13,265 nt of DNA from Methanosarcina sp. (GCA_024280975.1 JAMXLQ010000180.1:1-13265); one strand, 5' to 3'. Positions 1 through 7,682 are shown, counted from the first letter of the stretch. Numbers and translations are program-made. Notes: generated by a model not told the origin, from the sequence alone.

Positions 1-810
1 AGGGCAGCTTTTCTGCTGGACAACCTTACGCATAAGCTTGGGCTTCACGGAAGAGCTGTGATCCCGCTGGTTCTTGGCTTTGGCTGTAACGTCCCTGCAA
101 TCATGGCAGTGCATTCCCTTGGCACGCAGCGGGAAAAGAGAATAGCATCCCTCCTTATATCTCTAATTCCCTGCTCTGCTAGGACCGTAATTATCCTGGG
201 ACTTGTGGGAACTTTCGTAGGTTTCTGGCCTGCAGTTTCAATTTATATCCTGGAGATTTTCATTATTGCTGGTATGGGTTTGATTCTAGGGAGGAGTCTG
301 CCAGGTCAGAGAAGTGGCTTCATCATGGAAATGACCCCTCTAAGAAAGCCTGAATTGAAATCTACTCTCAAGAAAACATGGATGAAGAGCAGGGAATTTT
401 TGTACATTGCTTTTCCGCTTTTGCTTGCTGGAAGCGCTTTTCTGGGGGTTGCCAATGCTCTGGGCCTCCTTTCGGTTTTCCAAAATTTTGTAGAGCCTGT
501 ATCTGTGGGCCTGTTAGGCCTTCCGGCGTTTGCAGCAACTGCTCTGGTTTTTGGGATTCTCAGAAAGGAAATGGCGCTTCAGATTCTTGCCGTACTTGCA
601 GGTACAGCCAATTTTGCAGCTGTAATGACACCTGTCCAAATGTACCAATTTGCTGTAATTACGACAATTTATATGCCATGTGTAGCAACAATTGCAGTAC
701 TGAAGCACGAACTTGGAACAAAAGATACGACTTTGATAGTTATTTTCACTATATTGCTGGCTCTTGGGATGGGTATTTTGATTCGGATTTTCGGGCCTTC
801 TTTCCTTTGA
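1..810 (+). CDS. feoB: Ferrous iron transporter FeoB, C-terminal part (5' end outside window)
   Basis: This is the C-terminal membrane part of FeoB, the GTP-driven Fe(II) importer of the cytoplasmic membrane. The reading frame is open from base 1 (first residues RAAFLLDNLTHKLGLHGRAV) and ends at TGA 808-810, so about 269 residues are visible and the N-terminal GTPase and first Gate domain lie to the left. The diagnostic motif GFGCNVPAIMA, containing the conserved Gate-domain cysteine, lies at about bases 79-111. The later motif FGILRKEMALQIL is also typical of the second Gate domain. I count about seven hydrophobic segments. A GTG occurs at 58, but conserved FeoB sequence continues upstream of it, so it is an internal codon and not the start. 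The family assignment is confident; Fe(II) as substrate is inferred from the family. Confidence 0.95.
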   Translation, partial: RAAFLLDNLTHKLGLHGRAVIPLVLGFGCNVPAIMAVHSLGTQREKRIASLLISLIPCSARTVIILGLVGTFVGFWPAVSIYILEIFIIAGMGLILGRSLPGQRSGFIMEMTPLRKPELKSTLKKTWMKSREFLYIAFPLLLAGSAFLGVANALGLLSVFQNFVEPVSVGLLGLPAFAATALVFGILRKEMALQILAVLAGTANFAAVMTPVQMYQFAVITTIYMPCVATIAVLKHELGTKDTTLIVIFTILLALGMGILIRIFGPSFL

Positions 811-870
811 ATTTTCTTTTTATTCCTACTCTTTTACAGATTTTTCTTGTATTTTCTTGCATCAAAAAGC
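811..870 (+). terminator. T-rich termination region after feoB
   Basis: Directly after the feoB stop there are repeated T-runs (for example ATTTTCTTTTTATT and GATTTTTCTTG) without a strong hairpin. Archaeal RNA polymerase terminates at oligo-T tracts, so this is a reasonable end for the feoB transcript. It is composition evidence only. Confidence 0.4.
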
Positions 871-940
871 TTTCATCTTTCTTTATTAACCATTCAGGAT
901 CATTTTATGAAAAGTAAATATCTCAATCTTAGGCGTAACA

Positions 941-950
941 TTTATATATT
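941..950 (+). promoter_or_regulatory. TATA-like box before the small ORF at 1079
   Basis: TTTATATATT matches the archaeal TATA-box consensus. Transcription would start near 972, leaving a leader of about 105 bases before the ATG at 1079. No clear BRE is visible beyond a few purines. It is a candidate only. Confidence 0.35.
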
Positions 951-1078
951 AATAAGCTTGTTTCTCTCTTTTCAAAATAGTCTAATTTTACCGCAAATTA
1001 TTAATATTTGGGACATAGTGTTTATTCCCGATGACCCGAATAACCAATCACTTACACAAAAACGTGTTGAGTGTTATT

Positions 1079-1270
1079 ATGGATATTATTGAAATGGATC
1101 ATTTCCGCGAACCTGAACTTGACGAGGTTCAATTTTTCCTTGAGAGTACCGGAACTCACGGTTCAGTTGTTAACGAAACTGCTGCGGAAATGGATTGTAC
1201 ATCCTCCAAAATCCAATCAAGGGAGATTGTACTGGTCGATTTCAAGGATTCCTTTTCATCCATCAACTAA
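1079..1270 (+). CDS. Small acidic protein of unknown function (63 aa)
   Basis: I do not recognise this protein. The ORF begins MDIIEMDHFREPELDEVQFF and ends KDSFSSIN. It is acidic, has a single Cys, and has no signal peptide or membrane segment. The frame is open further up to an ATG at 1031. I prefer 1079 because the upstream residues (MTRITNHLHKN) differ in character, although neither start has a good ribosome binding site. Codon use (GAA, GAC, ATT mixed with GGT, GCG) looks more protein-like than the surrounding AT-rich DNA, and an overlapping frame (1071-1283) looks spurious. A TATA-like box lies upstream and a hairpin follows at 1301-1349, which together resemble a small single-gene unit. 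It could still be a chance ORF. Confidence 0.45.
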   Translation: MDIIEMDHFREPELDEVQFFLESTGTHGSVVNETAAEMDCTSSKIQSREIVLVDFKDSFSSIN

Positions 1271-1300
1271 CACTTCCCCTTAAAATTTTCCACCCTGACT

Positions 1301-1349
1301 GAAATCCAACTCTTTAACTTTTTATATTTTAGAGTTGAGCTTGGATTTC
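1301..1349 (+). terminator. Imperfect inverted repeat after the small ORF
   Basis: GAAATCCAACTCT (1301-1313) pairs with AGAGTTG plus TTGGATTTC (1331-1349), interrupted by a three-base bulge (AGC). The loop is T-rich (CTTTTTATATTTT). It begins 30 bases after the small ORF stop. It could be a terminator, an mRNA-stabilising hairpin, or the remnant of a mobile-element end. Confidence 0.45.
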
Positions 1350-1730
1350 ATTCCCCCTATTTTGTAGTATTATCAACCTCATTTCTGGGGTTCTCGTGAA
1401 TCTATTCTGAATTTAAATGTTATCCTTATTCAACTTGCAAAGAGTGCGAGAGGTCCTTAGTCTCTCCTATTTGTTGTTTTTTATTATAAGATATATCGAA
1501 AATTATTTATCCGAAATTAATTCGGTTCTTTCTATTTTTCTTTATTCTCCTTTTTCCCCAAATTCTATATTTTTCCCTCAAAAAATCCTCTTTCAATTTT
1601 TGAGAACTTATTACTCTACTTTCCTGCATATTCAATTGGATTTTGTAGAATAATTTGGCAAAGATTAATAGAATAGCTTTTATTTTTCTTTAATTGAGAA
1701 TTCTATGAAGCCGGAAAAAATACTATCGAT
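1350..1730. other. Gene-poor AT-rich spacer
   Basis: The stretch is very T-rich on the plus strand. An open frame of 78 codons at 1417-1653 is almost all F, L, S, I and Y, as expected of translated T-rich noncoding DNA. I see no RNA gene, repeat array or convincing ORF. Confidence 0.6.
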
Positions 1731-1734
1731 TACC

Positions 1735-1746
1735 ATATATATATAA
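1735..1746 (+). promoter_or_regulatory. TATA box for the coiled-coil gene and smc-scpA
   Basis: ATATATATATAA followed by AGTAAG gives a strong TATA-like box, with an expected transcription start near 1765-1770. It leaves a leader of about 125 bases before the preferred start codon at 1893. Because the spacing to smc is only 52 bases and smc overlaps scpA, this may be the main promoter of the three genes. Confidence 0.5.
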
Positions 1747-1757
1747 AGTAAGATTAC

Positions 1758-1772
1758 ATGTACTTTGTACAT
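1758..1772. promoter_or_regulatory. Palindrome at the predicted transcription start
   Basis: ATGTAC-TTT-GTACAT is a perfect 6-3-6 inverted repeat. It lies about 12 bases downstream of the TATA box, exactly where transcription should begin. A dimeric repressor bound here would block initiation. The operator role is inferred; only the symmetry and position are seen. Confidence 0.4.
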
Positions 1773-1892
1773 ATTATTAAAATTCCTATGATCTAACCAA
1801 TTAAATTATAATTGTGCTGATCTGCCTTGCTACCAGAAGACTCCAGGCAATCAGGAAATCAGAACCCGAATTTATTTATGAGAGGTACTTTA

Positions 1893-2897
1893 ATGAGAAC
1901 TGGACAGAGGAACGTGCATAATACACCGCTTAAAAGGCGACTATCGATAACCTATGAAGAGTTAGAAACTCTCAAGAAATCGATTAAGGTTTCGGTTCTC
2001 AACGAACTGCGGACCGAAATGGAAAACGTTTCCGATCAGGACTCCATCAAGGATCTTGTCCTCTCCGAAATCAGGACAGAGCTTATGGGAATCCCTAACC
2101 CTGCCTTACTGAAAGCATCAATCCTTAATGAGTTAAGAATGGAACTGAAAGCATCCGGGGAAAATAATTCCGGAATGGCTGAACGGAAGCTGAGAGAACT
2201 TGAAGGCGTTCAGGATGGATTAGTCCGCGAATTACTTGACCAGAAAACACTTATAAAAAAACTGGAAACGCAAATTGGAAATCTTACTAAACAGTTGGAG
2301 GATGCGAAAAAGAATGTTCCGGTTGCTCCACCATCTGTTGTTCCATCTTCTATTACTCTTGCTCTTCCAGAAGACCCTTTGGACCTTCCCCCTCTTTCCA
2401 AAAAGCCCAAACAAGAACCGGAATTCCGAAACGAAAAACCGGCATACAGACTTGGTGAGTTCAGGGAAGCTCCTGCCTCCCTGCCAGGCACAGGTGCGAA
2501 AATTCAGCTAAAGTTCAGGGAGATCGAGCCAGCTGAGCTTGACAGAGAAGAAGCTGAAACGAAGTGTGAATATATTATTGCAGAGAGCGGCGATAAAAGA
2601 CGGCTTAAAGGCACTATGAGACAGCAGCCGTACATTAAAGAAGAACTTGCCAGGCAGAGACCACCAATTAGAACGGAAACCAAAAAGCAGCCTCCAGGAC
2701 TGTTGTTTCCTCAAAAGCAGCCTTCTGTTGTTAGGACAGAACCTACTAGAGCCCAACCTGCAGATGACTATAAGTGTGAATATATAATTGCTGAGAAAAC
2801 TTCGAAAAAACATCTCATAGAAGAATCCGTGGACGTGCGGGAAAATGAAGATGCTGAGATTATCACATGCAGCCGAAAAAATTCTCGGGCACGATGA
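1893..2897 (+). CDS. Coiled-coil and proline-rich protein next to smc, function unknown (334 aa)
   Basis: I do not recognise a family. The N-terminal third has three exact-period 21-residue units (residues 35-97), each opening with a VLNELRTEM-like core. A coiled-coil stretch follows at about 105-145. After that comes a long proline-, lysine- and glutamate-rich region that is probably disordered. The motif KCEYIIAE occurs twice (residues 224-231 and 294-301), and these provide two of the three cysteines. There is no signal peptide or membrane helix. I chose ATG 1893 because AGAGGT lies 6 bases upstream; the frame extends to TTG 1827 and ATG 1878, which lack such a site. The gene ends 52 bases before smc on the same strand, so co-transcription is likely. 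A role as an SMC accessory or scaffold protein is inference from position and architecture only. Confidence 0.8.
   Translation: MRTGQRNVHNTPLKRRLSITYEELETLKKSIKVSVLNELRTEMENVSDQDSIKDLVLSEIRTELMGIPNPALLKASILNELRMELKASGENNSGMAERKLRELEGVQDGLVRELLDQKTLIKKLETQIGNLTKQLEDAKKNVPVAPPSVVPSSITLALPEDPLDLPPLSKKPKQEPEFRNEKPAYRLGEFREAPASLPGTGAKIQLKFREIEPAELDREEAETKCEYIIAESGDKRRLKGTMRQQPYIKEELARQRPPIRTETKKQPPGLLFPQKQPSVVRTEPTRAQPADDYKCEYIIAEKTSKKHLIEESVDVRENEDAEIITCSRKNSRAR
1995..2183 (+). repeat. Three 21-codon repeats in the coiled-coil gene
   Basis: Units start at 1995, 2058 and 2121, each 63 bases. Their first residues are VLNELRTEM, VLSEIRTEL and ILNELRMEL. The bases have diverged more than the residues, so selection on the protein is likely. 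Confidence 0.8.
2562..2585 (+). repeat. First copy of the KCEYIIAE motif
   Basis: This codes for KCEYIIAE and is identical in protein to the copy at 2772-2795. The two copies differ at a few third-codon positions. Confidence 0.85.
2772..2795 (+). repeat. Second copy of the KCEYIIAE motif
   Basis: It lies 70 residues after the first copy in the same protein. In both copies basic residues follow (DKRRLK and SKKHL). Confidence 0.85.
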
Positions 2898-2949
2898 GGC
2901 TTAAATAGACAGAAACTTTCTCAAAAACGTAAAATTACAGAGGAATTCT

Positions 2950-5900
2950 GTGTATATAAAAGAGATTGAATTTGTTAACTTTAAGTCCTTCGGAAAAAAA
3001 GTAAAGATTTCCTTTTATAACGACTTTACCACGATTTCCGGCCCTAATGGGAGTGGAATGTCTAACATAATAGACGGGATTCTCTTTGCACTGGGGCTCA
3101 CCAGCTCACGAACTCTTCGAGCTGAAAAACTTACTGATCTGATTTACAATGGCGATCCAGCAAAAAAGCCTGATGTTGCCCAGGTTACGATTCGTTTTGA
3201 CAATTCTGACCGCAAGTTACCTCTGGAACTTGACGAAGTTGAAGTCTCAAGAAAAATTCGGCGGACAAAAAGCGGGTATTACAGCTATTTTTATTTCAAC
3301 GGAAAAGCCGTAAGTCTTGGAGAAATTCATTCCCAGATTGCAAAAGCCGGGGTAACGCCTGAAGGTTACAATGTGGTTATGCAGGGAGATATTACGCAGA
3401 TTATCTCCATGACCTCTGTGGAAAGAAGAAAGATTATCGATGAAATTGCAGGGGTTGCAGAATTTGACGAACGCAAGCAAAAGGCACTCGGAGAGCTGGA
3501 AATAGTAAGACAGCAAATCGAGCGTGTGGATATAATTCTTGAAGAAGTGCGCACCCAGCTAGGAAAATTGGCAGGGGAACGTGACCAGGCATTAAAATAC
3601 CAGGCACTTAAAGCTGAAAAAGTCAAATTCGAAGGATATGTCCTTCTTTCCAAGCTCAAGGATGCAAGAGCTGAGCTGCAGAATGTTGAGAAGGAACTTA
3701 CAGGCAAGGAAGAGCACCTTGAAAAAGTTAAGCTCCTCTTGGACGAGAGAATGCAGGAACTTCAGGGCCTTGAAGAAACACTGGAAAAGCTTTCTGTTGA
3801 AATTCGAAAAAAAGGAGAAGATGAACAGCTTCAGGTTAAAAGGGAGATCGAAGAAACTAAGGGAGAAATCTCTCGCTGTGTAGACAGTATCGAGCTTTCG
3901 GAAGCTGAGCTTGAAGAAGCTGACTCAAGGCGCAGGAAAGCCTTTGTAGAGATTGATTCTACAAAGGGCAAAGTAAAGGAGCTCGAAGAAAAAATTGAAG
4001 CTGAAAACCTGAGAAAAGATAGTATCTCCTCAGAACTTTCCGAGCGCAAAACCGAGCGCATGCTGCTTCAGAGCAGGATTGCGGATGTGGATGCAAAATT
4101 TGCTGCTACACGGGACGAGCTCATGGCTGCCAGGAAGAATCTTGAGGATGCAAAAAACGAGAAAAACGAGCTAATCCGAACCGAGGATCGGCTCCTTGAT
4201 ACCCTTCGGAGAAAATCTTTGGAACTTCGGGAGATAGAAAACCAGATCAGGGATGCCGAAGCAGCGGTTGCTACTTCTGACAGTGATACGCTTTCTGTCA
4301 GGTATGAGCTTGAAAAACTTTCCGAAAACCTGGAATCCCTTATCCGAGACCGTGATGACATCGAAAGCAGCCATTTCAGGATAAAGGAAGATATCAGGAA
4401 ACTTGAGAACAGGCTTCACGGTCTTCAGCAGGAGTATGCAATTACGGAAGCAAGAGTACGGGCTTCTGAGCAGGGAGGAGGCTATTCTAGGGCTGTAGAG
4501 ATGGTTATAGGGGCTGCAAGGCAGGAAGACCTTTTTGGAATTCATGGAACTATTGCCCAGCTTGGAAAAGTTGACAAACAATACTCAACAGCTCTGGAGA
4601 TTGCGGCCGGAAACCGGATGCAAGCGATTGTTGTGGATACAGATGCTGATGCAGCTGAAGCAATCGAATACTTGAAGCGCAGAAAAGGAGGGCGAGCTAC
4701 CTTTCTTCCCCTCAACAAAATGAAAGAATCCAGACGGCTTGAAAACCTGAGTTATGAAAACGGAGTAATAGGGTACGCAATTGACCTTATCGAATTTGAT
4801 CCCAATTTTGAGCTTGCCTTCTGGTATGTCTTTCAGGATACTCTTGTAATGGAAAACCTGGCAAATGCCCGCCGCCTCATGGGAAAGGCAAGAATGGTAA
4901 CTCTTGAAGGCGAACTTCTAGAAAAGAGCGGAGCAATGGTAGGAGGGTCAGTCTCCTCTAAATCAGGAATTTCTTTTGCGGCTGCGGAGAAAGATAAACT
5001 GCAGGAACTTGCAGAGGAAATTAAATCCCTGGATGCAAGCCGGAATGCAGCTATAAGCAAACAGGACAGCATTGAAAGCCATCTTTTTGAGTTGAGCCGG
5101 AAAATTCGGGACTGTGAAGCTACTATTTCACGAAAGGAGCGCCAGCTTGAGGAAATTGCAGGCAGAGAAGCAAAACTTGCTGAACTTCTTGAGGCAAAAC
5201 AGGCTGACCTCAAAGCAATTGAAGAGTCCAGAACCGAACTCAGGGCTGAAATGGACCGGGTAATTGCAGAAAAAACCGAGGAAGAGGAAGCCATTTCCGA
5301 ACTTGAAGTACAGATTTCTGGACTGGAAGCAAAACTTGCGGACTCTCCTCTGCCTGAAATCAATAAAAAGATAGAATTCGTTGATGAGGAACTCCGCCGG
5401 CTTGACGGTCGAATCCGAGATACTGAAGCTACCCTGAATGCCTTGCAACTTGAAAAAGAATATGCAGAACAGAAAATTGCCGAAGCAAAGGAACTTATCC
5501 GGGAGCTTGATGAGAAGAAGGCCTCAAGACTGGAGAAAGTTAACTCTCTGAGGATAAAAATAAAAGAATTTGAAATAAGACTCGAAGAAAAGAAAGCCAG
5601 GGAAATTGAACTTTCTGATGAACTTATAGGGCTTCAGCAAGAGCGGGATAAAGTCCAAGCCGAACATAATGCGGTCAAGCGCAGAGTAAGTATCGCCTCG
5701 ACTACGCTTGAAAAGGCAAAACAGCAGATGCTCACGCTCACAGCTACGAAAAATGCGCTTTTTGACCAGGAAAAACAGTTTGTTGAAGAAATCCTTAAAA
5801 GAGGCATAGAGGAGACTGATGAAGTTCCAAATTACGAAACTGTTTACATGCGGATTCAGGCAATCGATGGAGCTCTCAGGCAGCTAGAACCCGTAAACAT

Positions 5901-6477
5901 GCGAGCAATTGATGAATATAATGAGGTTGAATTAAGGCTTTCGGATTTGCAGGGAAAACGGGATACTCTTTTTACTGAGAGAGAGCAGCTCCTTGAGCGC
6001 ATTGACCAGTATGAGCAGTTAAAGCGGGATGCTTTTATGGAAGCTTATACAAGCATCAACTCCAACTTCAAGGAGATTTTCCATGAGCTTTCCGACGGCA
6101 TGGGTGAACTCCTGCTTGAAGATCCTGAGGACCCTTTTGCAGGAGGGATGACTCTTCGGGCACAGCCCAAGGAAAAAACTCTCCAGAGGATCGAAGCAAT
6201 GTCAGGAGGAGAAAAAAGCCTTACAGCACTTGCTTTCATTTTTGCGATCCAACAATACCGTCCTGCACCCTTTTATGCTTTTGATGAAATTGATATGTTT
6301 CTGGACGGCTGGAATGTAGAAAGAGTTTCAAGGCGCGTTAAAATCTCAGGGTCAAAAGTTCAGTTTATTGTTGTTTCCTTAAGAAAACCGATGATTCAGG
6401 CCGCAACAAGGACAATAGGGGTTACAATGCAGGAGAATAACCTCACGAGCATTACTGGGGTGAAGCTTAATGACTGA
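2950..6477 (+). CDS. smc: Chromosome segregation ATPase SMC (1175 aa), Walker A lysine replaced by methionine
   Basis: SMC is the ATPase core of the prokaryotic condensin and works as a dimer with ScpA and ScpB on the nucleoid. Length and layout are normal: N-terminal head (about 1-165, Q-loop Q145, R-loop SSRTLR at 52-57), coiled coil, hinge (about 515-675, starting near FGIHGTIAQLG), return coiled coil, and C-terminal head with signature MSGGEKSLTALAF (from 1084) and Walker B FYAFDEID (D1112, E1113). Walker A reads GPNGSGMSN: codon 37 is ATG (3058-3060) where the family has the ATP-binding lysine. The D-loop is LDGWN rather than the usual LDDAN. The rest of the frame is undamaged. The GTG start has AGAGGA 5 bases upstream, and the first residues MYIKEIEFVNFKSFG fit the family. 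It may retain weak activity, be ATP-binding defective, or reflect a one-base error. Confidence 0.97.
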   Translation: MYIKEIEFVNFKSFGKKVKISFYNDFTTISGPNGSGMSNIIDGILFALGLTSSRTLRAEKLTDLIYNGDPAKKPDVAQVTIRFDNSDRKLPLELDEVEVSRKIRRTKSGYYSYFYFNGKAVSLGEIHSQIAKAGVTPEGYNVVMQGDITQIISMTSVERRKIIDEIAGVAEFDERKQKALGELEIVRQQIERVDIILEEVRTQLGKLAGERDQALKYQALKAEKVKFEGYVLLSKLKDARAELQNVEKELTGKEEHLEKVKLLLDERMQELQGLEETLEKLSVEIRKKGEDEQLQVKREIEETKGEISRCVDSIELSEAELEEADSRRRKAFVEIDSTKGKVKELEEKIEAENLRKDSISSELSERKTERMLLQSRIADVDAKFAATRDELMAARKNLEDAKNEKNELIRTEDRLLDTLRRKSLELREIENQIRDAEAAVATSDSDTLSVRYELEKLSENLESLIRDRDDIESSHFRIKEDIRKLENRLHGLQQEYAITEARVRASEQGGGYSRAVEMVIGAARQEDLFGIHGTIAQLGKVDKQYSTALEIAAGNRMQAIVVDTDADAAEAIEYLKRRKGGRATFLPLNKMKESRRLENLSYENGVIGYAIDLIEFDPNFELAFWYVFQDTLVMENLANARRLMGKARMVTLEGELLEKSGAMVGGSVSSKSGISFAAAEKDKLQELAEEIKSLDASRNAAISKQDSIESHLFELSRKIRDCEATISRKERQLEEIAGREAKLAELLEAKQADLKAIEESRTELRAEMDRVIAEKTEEEEAISELEVQISGLEAKLADSPLPEINKKIEFVDEELRRLDGRIRDTEATLNALQLEKEYAEQKIAEAKELIRELDEKKASRLEKVNSLRIKIKEFEIRLEEKKAREIELSDELIGLQQERDKVQAEHNAVKRRVSIASTTLEKAKQQMLTLTATKNALFDQEKQFVEEILKRGIEETDEVPNYETVYMRIQAIDGALRQLEPVNMRAIDEYNEVELRLSDLQGKRDTLFTEREQLLERIDQYEQLKRDAFMEAYTSINSNFKEIFHELSDGMGELLLEDPEDPFAGGMTLRAQPKEKTLQRIEAMSGGEKSLTALAFIFAIQQYRPAPFYAFDEIDMFLDGWNVERVSRRVKISGSKVQFIVVSLRKPMIQAATRTIGVTMQENNLTSITGVKLND

Positions 6478-7489
6478 ACTTTCTAACAACGTGGGAGCAG
6501 CACTTGAAATTCCGCAACTTCAAGCTCGCGTAGTTCACGAATCCAATGAAAATGACTCTTTTTTAACAGACCATGAAACCTATGGGCTGTCAACAACTCT
6601 TTCGTACCTTGGAATTGATTGGAACCTGCTTGATATTTCGGAGTTTGAAACCTCTGAGCCCTTGGGTATATTAGTGGAGCTCGTACGGGGTGGAAAAATC
6701 GATCCCTGGGATATAGATATAGTACAGTTAACTGACAGTTTTTTGGGAAGGGTAGAAGAGCTCAAGCAGATGGACCTTAGAATTTCTTCAAGGACACTTC
6801 TTTATTCTGCGATTCTCCTGCGTATGAAATCCTCAGAAATCTTCGAAGTAGAGGAGGAAGAAATTGACGATTTTGATCCTGATTTTTCTGATGATCCCGA
6901 TTTTCCTGAGCCTGAGGAATTTCCTATTCCGAAGCTTCCTGTCAGGCGGATTTCCACAAGGCCCGTTACACTTAATGAATTAATTATTGAACTCAAGAAA
7001 GCCGAAAAAAGCCTCTCAAGAAAGAATGAAAAAAAAGCTAGCCGGGCTTCAGAAGAATCCAGTATTCGTCCTAAACTTACTACCGGAGACGTTCTGGGAA
7101 TTGCTCACGAAGAAGCCATTAGCTCGCGGCTGGCAATAATATGGGAAAGGCTTACCGAACTATTTACAGAGCAGCCTGTAGTAGTCTTTTCCAGTTTCAT
7201 GAAAACAAGTGAAGATAGAATTATGGATTATCTCTCTCTCCTATTCCTTGCCTCAAACAGGAAGATCTGGCTTTTCCAGAACGAACTTTTTGAGGAATTA
7301 TATATCTATCCAGGAGAAGAATCCGGTTTTCCTACAGAAGCAAATCCAGCCCTTTTCCGTGAGATGGTGCTAGAATCAAAAGCCAAACTTTCAAAATCCA
7401 AAATTAAAGACTCGTTGAGATTAGATTCTACAGAAGAGATCTCTTCACACGAGAATCCGGATAAAGAACCTGAGATAACCTTGCCTTAA
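6470..7489 (+). CDS. scpA: Segregation and condensation protein A (ScpA kleisin, 339 aa)
   Basis: ScpA is the kleisin that links the two SMC heads and recruits ScpB. The N-terminal hallmark EPLGILVELVRGGKIDPWDI begins at residue 63, followed by FLGRVEEL and the helix ending in LLRMKSSEIF (116-125). A very acidic stretch (about 126-150, EVEEEEIDDFDPDF and following) leads into the linker. The C-terminal winged helix is seen at about 236-281 (VVVFSSFMKTSEDRIMDYLS, then IWLFQNELFEELYIYP). At 339 residues it is longer than the usual roughly 250; the excess is an N-terminal tail of about 60 residues, the acidic region and a charged C-terminal tail. The start ATG overlaps the end of smc by 8 bases, and GGGGTGA (6457-6463) lies 6 bases before it inside smc, which indicates coupled translation. 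Confidence 0.93.
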   Translation: MTELSNNVGAALEIPQLQARVVHESNENDSFLTDHETYGLSTTLSYLGIDWNLLDISEFETSEPLGILVELVRGGKIDPWDIDIVQLTDSFLGRVEELKQMDLRISSRTLLYSAILLRMKSSEIFEVEEEEIDDFDPDFSDDPDFPEPEEFPIPKLPVRRISTRPVTLNELIIELKKAEKSLSRKNEKKASRASEESSIRPKLTTGDVLGIAHEEAISSRLAIIWERLTELFTEQPVVVFSSFMKTSEDRIMDYLSLLFLASNRKIWLFQNELFEELYIYPGEESGFPTEANPALFREMVLESKAKLSKSKIKDSLRLDSTEEISSHENPDKEPEITLP

Positions 7490-7573
7490 TTACTCTTATA
7501 TTTTGAGTATTCTTTGCACCCTAAGAGATTAGTTTTAACAAAAGCCTGTAATAATTCATTGATAAAATCCTTC

Positions 7574-7642
7574 AGATTATTAAGCCATCCTAGTACTAAA
7601 TCCCGTCCAATTATTAAATTCATCTAATTACTAAATCCATAC
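7574..7642. repeat. Degenerate 17-base tandem repeat upstream of scpB
   Basis: Four adjacent units can be aligned: 7574-7590, 7591-7608, 7609-7625 and 7626-7642. The clearest pair is AATTATTAAATTCATCT and AATTACTAAATCCATAC. A weaker fifth unit may follow. No frame here is open, so this is noncoding. Confidence 0.5.
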
Positions 7643-7662
7643 GATTACGAATTAACCTGATT

Positions 7663-7682
7663 AAAGAATGTTTTTATTCTTT
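7663..7682 (+). promoter_or_regulatory. Hairpin just before the scpB ribosome binding site
   Basis: AAAGAAT-GTTTTT-ATTCTTT is a perfect 7-base stem with a T-rich loop. It ends 4 bases before the GGAAGTGA ribosome binding site (7687-7694). It is weak (A-U pairs), so it could be a terminator-like T tract or a mild translational control element. Confidence 0.35.

Noticed and set aside
378..917. Plus-strand 179-codon frame overlapping feoB
   Set aside because: It is a shadow of feoB: Cys- and Phe-rich, without motifs, and running past the feoB stop into noncoding DNA.
847..1092. 81-codon frame rich in Leu, Ile, Phe and Ser
   Set aside because: Its composition is that of translated AT-rich noncoding DNA; it has no ribosome binding site and overlaps the better small ORF at 1079.
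1417..1653. 78-codon frame in the spacer before the coiled-coil gene
   Set aside because: It consists mostly of F, L, S, I and Y from T-rich DNA, with no ribosome binding site and no recognisable feature.
4833..5363. 176-codon minus-strand frame inside smc
   Set aside because: It is a Ser-, Ala- and Arg-rich antisense shadow of the coiled-coil codons; smc is unambiguous on the plus strand.
7574..7642. A CRISPR array in the scpA-scpB gap
   Set aside because: The units are 17 bases, directly adjacent and degenerate, with no unique spacers and no cas genes.
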